Position numbers and translations under genes: made by a program. The notes beneath the pieces are model-generated. The model did no database searches and was not told where the DNA came from. It saw only the letters and a program-made list of their open reading frames with translations. From Parapedobacter tibetensis (lineage in GTDB: Bacteria; Bacteroidota; Bacteroidia; Sphingobacteriales; Sphingobacteriaceae), in NCBI RefSeq assembly GCF_024643205.1, contig NZ_JAMKQJ010000013.1, forward strand, positions 128,928 through 192,927: a stretch of 64,000 nucleotides of DNA, given 5' to 3'. Below, one piece after another: positions 57,951 to 64,000 of the stretch. The stretch's first letter is position 1, and each line of letters opens with the position of its first letter.

Positions 57951-60900
57951 ATGAAACATATCCTATTTCTTTTCTGTGGACTAGCGGCCATAAGCATATC
58001 CCATGCCCAGCAACGGCTCACCGGCACCGTGGTAGACTTGGACGGACAGCCGCTGGTTGGCGCCAGCGTGAAATACTTATCCAATGATCGTACTGCCGCT
58101 ACGGACACCAAAGGCCAATTCAACCTGCCGCTGCCGCAACAAACGGACACGCTCATCACCACGTACATTGGCTACATCCCACGGCATATGCCCGTGGAAA
58201 AAGGTTATGTCGGCCCACTTCATATTGCCCTACAAGCTGATCCCCATGCGCTGGAAGAGGTAGTGGTCAATACCGGTTATTATGAGGTGCCAAAGGAGCG
58301 GGCCACCGGTGCATTCATCCATGTGGACAATGCGCTCATCAACCGTAGTGTGAGCACCAACATCCTTGAAAGGCTTGAAGGCGTGGTCAACGGTGTGCAG
58401 TTTGTGCAGCCGCAGGCTACCAATGCGGAGGGTATCCGCGTACGCGGGCTGAGCACCATTGAGGCTGATACCCGGCCACTCATCGTGGTGGATAACTTCC
58501 CTTACGAGGGAGACATCAACACCATCAATCCAAACGATGTGGAAAGCATCACCGTGTTACGCGATGCAGCCGCAGCCAGTATATGGGGTGCCCGAGCGGG
58601 TAATGGCGTCATCGTCATCAACACCAAGCAAGGCCGGTACAACCAGCCCGCACGAATATCCCTCAACAGCAACGTGAATATCATTGGTAGGCCCAACCTT
58701 TTCTACAGCCAACACTACTTGCCCTCGCCTACAGTGATGGAAATTCAGAAGGAACTTTTCGAGCGCGGAGCCTATGCGGAGCGCGATCAAACCTACATCC
58801 CCAGCTATGTGGAGCTGCTCATCAAGCAGCGGGATGAGCTGATCGGCGAGGAGGAATTCATGAGACAGGAAAGTTACATGCAACATACTGACTTGCGGCA
58901 ACAAGCCATGGATTATCTTTACCAGCCCGCAATCAATCAGCAATATGCGCTTAGCGTAAGAGGAGGAGGCGACAACTACCGCTATGCATTGTCTGCTGGG
59001 TATGACCGCAACCGGGCCAGCGAGATCGGTAATAGCAGCAATCGCATAAACCTCAGCTTGCAAAACACCTTTAAAGTACGCCCAAACTTGGAGCTGACCG
59101 GCAGCATTTGGTATACGCAGCAACAGGCGATCAATAACGGCATATCCCATAATGAGCTTGGCCTATTCAGATCTACCGCGAACAGCATCTATGATGCCTT
59201 GGTAGATGCCAATGGAAACCCTGCAGCCACCTTTAGCCAATTCCGCCAGGCCTATCGTGAGCAGGCCGAAGCAAATGGCTTGCTCGACTGGATGTACCGC
59301 CCGCTGGATGAACAGCGGCTGGCAGACAATACCAGTGGCAGCAAGGAAATGCGGCTCAATGCCGGGGTGAGGTATGCTTTCCTCAAAGATTTCAACCTCC
59401 ACGCCACGTACCAATATACCACGGGAGATGATTTGAGCAGACAATATCATTCGCCAGAGGGCTATTATGTACGCCATCTGGTGAACCGCTTCACACAGGC
59501 CGATGGTACACGAATCATTCCCCATGGCGGGATATTGGAGCTGGGCGTACCAGGATCAGCCAACACGCATTCGGGTCGAGCGCAGGTCAATTACAACAAG
59601 GACTTGGGGCGAGACCATCAGCTGGCAGCATTAGCTGGGGGAGAGGTGCGGCAGCGCATTGCACAGATACTGCCAGACGTGCGCCTCTATAACTACAATG
59701 ATGATCTGTGGACGGGTGTCGCCAATTTTGATTACGAAAATTTATACCCTACCCTGCCCAACGGAAGTGCTTGGCTTCCCCGCTCATCCACCATAAGTCC
59801 TGCTAAAAGGATGGCCAGGGATTTGTCTTATTTTGGCAATGCTTCCTATACCTACAAGGAACGTTATGTACTGAGCGGTAGCCTGCGCTGGGATGGCAGC
59901 AACCTGCTTGGTGTGAAGACCAACCAACGGGGCACCGCGCTCTGGTCGCTGGGCGGTAGCTGGGATATCAGCAAGGAATGGTTTTATGGCATAGACTGGC
60001 TGCCTTATCTACGTCTGCGCACCACCTACGGCAGCGCGGGCAATATCGACAAGAGCCAGAGCCACTACCCTACCATATCGGTGGGCACAAACAACATCAC
60101 CAATTTACTACAAGCTACCTTGCAGCATCCCGGCAATCCATCACTGAGATGGGAGCAGGTCAACACCTTCAATGCCGGGCTGGATTGGCGGCTGTTTGGA
60201 ACGCGCATCAGCGGTAGCATGGAATATTATAACAAACATGCTAAATACCTGCTTGGAGATAACATGATGGATCCTAGCACCGGTGTGGGAAGCAATTATA
60301 AAATGAACTATGCCAACCTGCGCACACAAGGGTGGGATGTGCAGGTGAATAGCCTAAACCTAGCTGGAGTATTTCAGTGGCATACTTCCCTATTGTTTAA
60401 TTATACCTATAATAAGGTAACCCATATCAATGCTCTGCAGCCATCAAATATCGATGAACTTCTTGTCAGTACAGATCGGGTGAAAAAGGGTCAGTCGGTA
60501 GATTTAATCTACGCCCATCCTTGGCGAGGATTGAATCCCATGAATGGGTATCCCTTAGTTTTCCTCAACGGCGAAATAACCACCGATTATAGAAATTATT
60601 ATTCAACCCTCACAGCCGATGACCTTCTTATCTCAGGCGTTACCGTGCCGCCATATTTTGGATCAATACGGAATACTTTGATATGGAAGGGGATCGAGTT
60701 GGGGGTATTGGTTAACTACAAAGTAGGCCATGTTTTTAGGCGGAGCTCTATTTCATCCGGACAAGAGTATGTGGTAAATAACCCCGTATTTCATACCGAT
60801 TATTTCAATCGTTGGCAACAACCGGGAGACGAATTAAAGACAAACGTACCCGCTTGGGCAGCATCATACGGTAGTTATGAGCGAGATTATCTCTATCAGT

Positions 60901-61139
60901 TCTCAGAGGCCTTAATCACCAAAGGGGGTGTCATCCGCTTGCAGGATGTAAACCTCAGCTATTCGCTCGATGACAACATGGTGCAGCGTTGGCCTGTGCA
61001 ACGCATACGGCTCTATGCTTATGCGCGCAACCTCGGTATCCTCTGGCGAGCCAATAAGCATGGTATCGATCCAGATTATTCTAATGCGGATTATACCGCC
61101 CCGCGGTCATTTGCCATCGGTATACAAGTGGAGTTTTAA
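57951..61139 (+). CDS. susC: SusC/RagA-family TonB-dependent transporter
   Basis: The 1,062-residue protein has a signal peptide (about 1-20), a carboxypeptidase-like domain (about 22-105; LTGTVVDLDGQPLVGASVKYL), TonB box EEVVVNTGYYEVPKERATGAF (about 102-122), a plug (NILERLEGVVNGVQF, AAAASIWGARAGNGVIVINTK) and a barrel ending AIGIQVEF. No STN domain. The NTGYYxVPKERATGAF form of the box marks the subgroup that travels with TlpA-like thioredoxins, often linked to peptide rather than sugar uptake (inference). Confidence 0.95.
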   Translation: MKHILFLFCGLAAISISHAQQRLTGTVVDLDGQPLVGASVKYLSNDRTAATDTKGQFNLPLPQQTDTLITTYIGYIPRHMPVEKGYVGPLHIALQADPHALEEVVVNTGYYEVPKERATGAFIHVDNALINRSVSTNILERLEGVVNGVQFVQPQATNAEGIRVRGLSTIEADTRPLIVVDNFPYEGDINTINPNDVESITVLRDAAAASIWGARAGNGVIVINTKQGRYNQPARISLNSNVNIIGRPNLFYSQHYLPSPTVMEIQKELFERGAYAERDQTYIPSYVELLIKQRDELIGEEEFMRQESYMQHTDLRQQAMDYLYQPAINQQYALSVRGGGDNYRYALSAGYDRNRASEIGNSSNRINLSLQNTFKVRPNLELTGSIWYTQQQAINNGISHNELGLFRSTANSIYDALVDANGNPAATFSQFRQAYREQAEANGLLDWMYRPLDEQRLADNTSGSKEMRLNAGVRYAFLKDFNLHATYQYTTGDDLSRQYHSPEGYYVRHLVNRFTQADGTRIIPHGGILELGVPGSANTHSGRAQVNYNKDLGRDHQLAALAGGEVRQRIAQILPDVRLYNYNDDLWTGVANFDYENLYPTLPNGSAWLPRSSTISPAKRMARDLSYFGNASYTYKERYVLSGSLRWDGSNLLGVKTNQRGTALWSLGGSWDISKEWFYGIDWLPYLRLRTTYGSAGNIDKSQSHYPTISVGTNNITNLLQATLQHPGNPSLRWEQVNTFNAGLDWRLFGTRISGSMEYYNKHAKYLLGDNMMDPSTGVGSNYKMNYANLRTQGWDVQVNSLNLAGVFQWHTSLLFNYTYNKVTHINALQPSNIDELLVSTDRVKKGQSVDLIYAHPWRGLNPMNGYPLVFLNGEITTDYRNYYSTLTADDLLISGVTVPPYFGSIRNTLIWKGIELGVLVNYKVGHVFRRSSISSGQEYVVNNPVFHTDYFNRWQQPGDELKTNVPAWAASYGSYERDYLYQFSEALITKGGVIRLQDVNLSYSLDDNMVQRWPVQRIRLYAYARNLGILWRANKHGIDPDYSNADYTAPRSFAIGIQVEF

Positions 61140-61192
61140 CCCCATGATATCCATAATGAACCCTTGTCTATCTATTTAAATACGAAAAGGAA

Positions 61193-62602
61193 ATGAAACC
61201 ATTCAACCATCTTATACCATTACTACTTGTTCTCTTCCTCGCTTCCTGCGGAGAGGCATTCCTTGATGTCAAACCTTCAAGGAACCAACGGGTACCCAAT
61301 ACCGTAGCCGATTATTTGGCTTTGCTGGATAATCCAACCGCCAATAATAACCCGATGAATATCCGCTCAAGCCATACGCTGGGGATTATCGGGGCAGATG
61401 AGTTTTATATCTCGACAGAACATTGGAACAACTTCTCAAGTGGAGTCCGGTTCAATTACCAGAAGAATGCCTACACTTGGGAAAAAACAGTCTACGAAGG
61501 AGGCGAGGGCGGCACGTTGAATCCCACAGATTTTGATACGGGCTACCAGCGGATACTAAATTGTAACATTGTTTTGGATGGGTTGGCTAATATGAGCTCC
61601 CAACACCAACAAGATGATTGGCGGCTTACGCGAGGCATTGCCCTTTTCCACCGGGCATTGAACCTCTACAACCTCGCCCAGTTATTCTGTCCCGTTTACA
61701 ATGAGGATACGGCGCCTGTAGACTTGGGACTACCGCTAAGGCTAGAAGCGGACCCGACTGTACAATTGGCAAGGTCATCCGTATCGGATACTTACCAGCA
61801 GATCGTTAATGACCTAATGGAAGCCGTACAATTGCTACCGGATGAACCATTGGTGCCCTTTCGCCCATCCAAAGCGGCTGCATATGCATTATTGGCACGA
61901 GCATATTTGCAAATGGGCAATTACCCCAAAGCCCTCGAATATGCTAATAGGTGCTTGGCTGTACAAAGCGCATTGCTAGATTTCAATGACCTTGAAATAG
62001 GAGCGAATTATCCCTTCCCATTGTATGGTATAGGCAATGTAGAAGTCATTTTTACCTCTTCGGCATACAACGCCCTTATTTACGGTTCGGCCAGATTCAA
62101 TGCAGACACGAGTTTGCTGGCAAGCTACTCACCTGAGGATTTAAGGCGAGCTATCTACTTTCGCATAAGCAGTAATGGCCAATCACAGTTTTTCGGCAGT
62201 TACTATGGAAACGACTTCTTCTTTACCGGCTTGGCAACGGATGAAGTTTACCTCATCCGAGCAGAATGCCATGCAAGGGAAGGAAATACCGTTGAAGCTT
62301 TAAACGACCTCAACCATTTAAGGCGACATCGGTTGGAAGCCACAGGTTATACGCCTTTGGAAAGCGCGGACAGCCAGCAGATTTTGGATTGGGTTATTTC
62401 CGAGCGAAGGAAAGAGTTGGTATTGCGCGGCACAAGATGGGAAGACCTGCGCAGGCTCAATAAGGACCCACGGTATGAGAAGCCATTGGTACGTGTGTTG
62501 GGAGAGCAGCATTTTGAGCTTCCTGTAAATCACGACCGCTGGGTGTGGCCATTCCCTGTGGAAGCCATCCAAGCGGGTGGATATCCTCAAAATGACCGAT
62601 AA
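61193..62602 (+). CDS. susD: SusD/RagB-family surface lipoprotein
   Basis: The 469-residue lipoprotein has a lipobox LFLASCGE (Cys19), LDVKPSRNQRVPNTVADYLALLDNP at the start, helices ALFHRALNLYNLAQLFCPVYN and AAAYALLARAYLQMGNYPKALEYANRCL, and the C-terminal SusD block WVISERRKELVLRGTRWEDLRRLN. It pairs with the SusC gene 53 bp upstream. The length is on the short side for SusD, as common in the TlpA-linked subgroup. Confidence 0.93.
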   Translation: MKPFNHLIPLLLVLFLASCGEAFLDVKPSRNQRVPNTVADYLALLDNPTANNNPMNIRSSHTLGIIGADEFYISTEHWNNFSSGVRFNYQKNAYTWEKTVYEGGEGGTLNPTDFDTGYQRILNCNIVLDGLANMSSQHQQDDWRLTRGIALFHRALNLYNLAQLFCPVYNEDTAPVDLGLPLRLEADPTVQLARSSVSDTYQQIVNDLMEAVQLLPDEPLVPFRPSKAAAYALLARAYLQMGNYPKALEYANRCLAVQSALLDFNDLEIGANYPFPLYGIGNVEVIFTSSAYNALIYGSARFNADTSLLASYSPEDLRRAIYFRISSNGQSQFFGSYYGNDFFFTGLATDEVYLIRAECHAREGNTVEALNDLNHLRRHRLEATGYTPLESADSQQILDWVISERRKELVLRGTRWEDLRRLNKDPRYEKPLVRVLGEQHFELPVNHDRWVWPFPVEAIQAGGYPQNDR

Positions 62603-62616
62603 GTCATTGCCAAAAA

Positions 62617-62645
62617 AAGGCCGGCATCAGAAAAATGCCGGCCTT
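62617..62645 (-). terminator. Terminator shared by convergent genes
   Basis: Perfect 11-bp stem AAGGCCGGCAT / ATGCCGGCCTT with a 7-base loop. On the minus strand it runs into CTTTTTTTGG, so it ends the 62678-63058 gene; the same stem can also stop the SusD transcript coming from the left. Confidence 0.85.
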
Positions 62646-62677
62646 AATCAACGATAGGCATGGTAACCATCGCTCCT

Positions 62678-63058
62678 TTACTGCTCCTCTTCGTAAGAAT
62701 GGGACACTGATGAAGCACCTAAATCTTCAAAGTCCTTCACCGTAGGAGGAGTACCTGTTCCTATCTGGCTGATCAGCGCTTGAATAGCCGGATCGTCTGC
62801 ATCGTATTCAACCCGGACTGCGCAGAGCGCACCATCAACCTCATTGCACGGAGCTTGGGGATCCCCACTCAGCATCGCTTCAATTTGCTGGTTTTGTGGT
62901 AACGTTTGATTCCCAGAAACCGATACATCAAACCAATTCTCAGTGGTTTGCTTAGTCACTTCCTTTTCCTCGGAAGCGTCATTGTTCACGCCTTGGCCCG
63001 TACCCAGTACGACCAGTGCGGCGGCTATAAAGCCTGGTGCTAAATCAAATAGCTTCAT
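62678..63058 (-). CDS. DUF6520-like small exported protein
   Basis: The 126-residue protein has an N-terminal hydrophobic segment (about 5-22; LAPGFIAAALVVLGTGQG), then NWFDVSVSGN and a Cys pair (PCNEVDGALCAV, about 89-100). This is the pattern of the DUF6520 / NVEALA-like group of Bacteroidota. Function unknown. A -7 box (TACATTTG, minus strand, 63063-63070) lies only five bases before the ATG, which suggests a nearly leaderless transcript. Confidence 0.65.
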   Translation of the reverse strand: MKLFDLAPGFIAAALVVLGTGQGVNNDASEEKEVTKQTTENWFDVSVSGNQTLPQNQQIEAMLSGDPQAPCNEVDGALCAVRVEYDADDPAIQALISQIGTGTPPTVKDFEDLGASSVSHSYEEEQ

Positions 63059-63254
63059 ATCACAAATGTAGCCTCAATACAGCCGCTTGGTTTGCTGTTT
63101 TGTAGCAGGTGGTATTGCTATTTTGTAACGGGTAGGAACTTGGGCCGACTGAATTTGGCGAAGGGGTATTGATTAGTAAATAACGCAAAAGGCCGATAGA
63201 TATACCACTGTTAATACAATTCTGTTAGCCCATTGCGGGAATACCTTGATCCAA

Positions 63255-63962
63255 TTACCTGCATTCACCTTCTGGCGAACAGGATTCGCCATCAATAATG
63301 TCCAATGAGGTTTCAGGATTTTCCTTTCTCCACGAAGTATAGGCTTTTTCCAAGGTTTCTAAGAACGTTTGGCTTTCTTGTGCTCCTGATACGGCATATT
63401 TCCGGTCGAATACAAAAAACGGCACACCTCGCACACCAATCTGTTGGGCTTCCTGAATATCCTTTCTTACATCATCCACATAGCTTCCGTTTTCCAATGC
63501 CGTTTTCAGCGCCGCTGCATCCAAACCTATTTCTATTCCCAACTGAATTAACGTAGCATGGTCATCAATGTTCTCACCATCTGTAAAATAAGAACGGAAC
63601 AGGAGTTCTTCGGCCTCGTTCTGTTTCCCATATTGCTTTGCAAAATGAGTAAACCGATGCGCATTGAAACTATTTGCAGGAATGGATCGGTCAAGATTAT
63701 AATCCAGCCCTATCTGCTTCGCCAATTGGATAACGTGGTTATTCATTGACGTGGCTTGTTCCATACTTATTCCTTTATGCTCCGCCAAAAACTCATTCAG
63801 GTTCTTGCCGGGCGAGGTCTCTAAATCGGGCATCAGCTGAAAACTTTTCCATTCCACCTGTATGTTACCCTTATAAGGGAATTGAGCCAACGCCGTTTCA
63901 AATTTCCGCTTACCGATGTAACAGAACGGGCACATGACATCGCTCCATACTTCTATTTTCAT
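63255..63962 (-). CDS. DsbA-family oxidoreductase (FrnE-like)
   Basis: The 235-residue cytoplasmic protein has the thioredoxin-fold start KIEVWSDVMCPFCYIGKRKFE with redox pair C11-P-F-C14, an inserted helical domain (about 60-165; ANSFNAHRFTHFAKQYGK, LFRSYFTDGENIDDHATL) and the cis-proline segment VRGVPFFVFDRKYAVSGAQ. The C-terminus has two more cysteines (SCSPEGEC). FrnE-type proteins help with disulfide or polyketide chemistry and oxidative stress. Confidence 0.93.
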   Translation of the reverse strand: MKIEVWSDVMCPFCYIGKRKFETALAQFPYKGNIQVEWKSFQLMPDLETSPGKNLNEFLAEHKGISMEQATSMNNHVIQLAKQIGLDYNLDRSIPANSFNAHRFTHFAKQYGKQNEAEELLFRSYFTDGENIDDHATLIQLGIEIGLDAAALKTALENGSYVDDVRKDIQEAQQIGVRGVPFFVFDRKYAVSGAQESQTFLETLEKAYTSWRKENPETSLDIIDGESCSPEGECR

Positions 63963-64000
63963 TAGAATATGTTTAAATCATTTATTTGTTTATCAATCAA

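Noticed and set aside
1..64000. tRNA, rRNA and CRISPR arrays
   Set aside because: No cloverleaf with T-loop GTTCRA, no rRNA blocks, and no regularly spaced repeats were found on reading through.

Overview
The window reads as chromosome of a Bacteroidota bacterium, most likely family Sphingobacteriaceae (Pedobacter / Parapedobacter / Olivibacter-like). The reasons are two SusC/SusD pairs, an ECF sigma/FecR/TonB-receptor triad, other ECF sigma factors, few Shine-Dalgarno sites, and promoters that fit the Bacteroidota pattern TTG-N19-21-TAnnTTTG. I see no rRNA, tRNA or CRISPR array. Most of the window is accessory: small stress or detoxification genes, toxin-antitoxin pairs, and many gene relics.

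Layout. 0-5 kb is an AT-rich island. It holds a small zinc-finger/HhH protein, a lipoprotein-type subclass B1 metallo-beta-lactamase, and an alpha/beta hydrolase gene split by a complete IS66 element; the 8-bp target duplication and ~30-bp terminal repeats are readable. A toxin-antitoxin pair with a nonsense-mutated RelE-like toxin follows. 5-8 kb has an S9 peptidase and the debris of a SusD gene and a secreted protein. 8-18 kb is a polysaccharide/glycoside utilisation locus on the minus strand (PhyH-like dioxygenase, TIM-barrel isomerase, SusC, SusD, six-hairpin hydrolase) with a divergent AraC activator. 18-23 kb holds a GreA/B-like protein, ecotin, an ABC exporter and a CopB-type P-ATPase. 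23-29 kb holds murQ with an ECF sigma/FecR/TonB-receptor set. 28-31 kb holds two secreted hydrolases and a truncated receptor-like leader peptide.

31-54 kb is a patchwork of small genes: AraC, Crp/Fnr, ArsR and HxlR regulators, DoxX, AhpD, SRPBCC, DinB, OsmC, DHFR-like, flavodoxin-fold oxidoreductase, and a DUF2157-DUF4401-GDYXXLXY membrane operon. Within it are two copies of one module, secreted hydrolase - ECF sigma factor - small membrane protein, with overlapping or nearly abutting genes. 54-56 kb is a toxin-antitoxin cluster with an imperfect ~119-bp direct repeat on either side of one pair.

56-62.6 kb begins with a consensus promoter, a gene-poor structured stretch ending in a strong terminator (candidate non-coding RNA), then two small coupled ORFs, a TlpA-like thioredoxin, SusC and SusD. 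The window closes with a small cysteine-bearing exported protein and a DsbA/FrnE-type oxidoreductase.

How the parts work together: the 8-18 kb locus is self-contained (sensor-regulator, import, hydrolysis, modification of the product). The sigma modules probably couple a surface or periplasmic hydrolase to its own transcription. Many regulators sit beside readable operators: paired ArsR sites around a perfect promoter, and a 16-bp palindrome found both upstream of a Crp/Fnr gene and upstream of a broken SDR gene.
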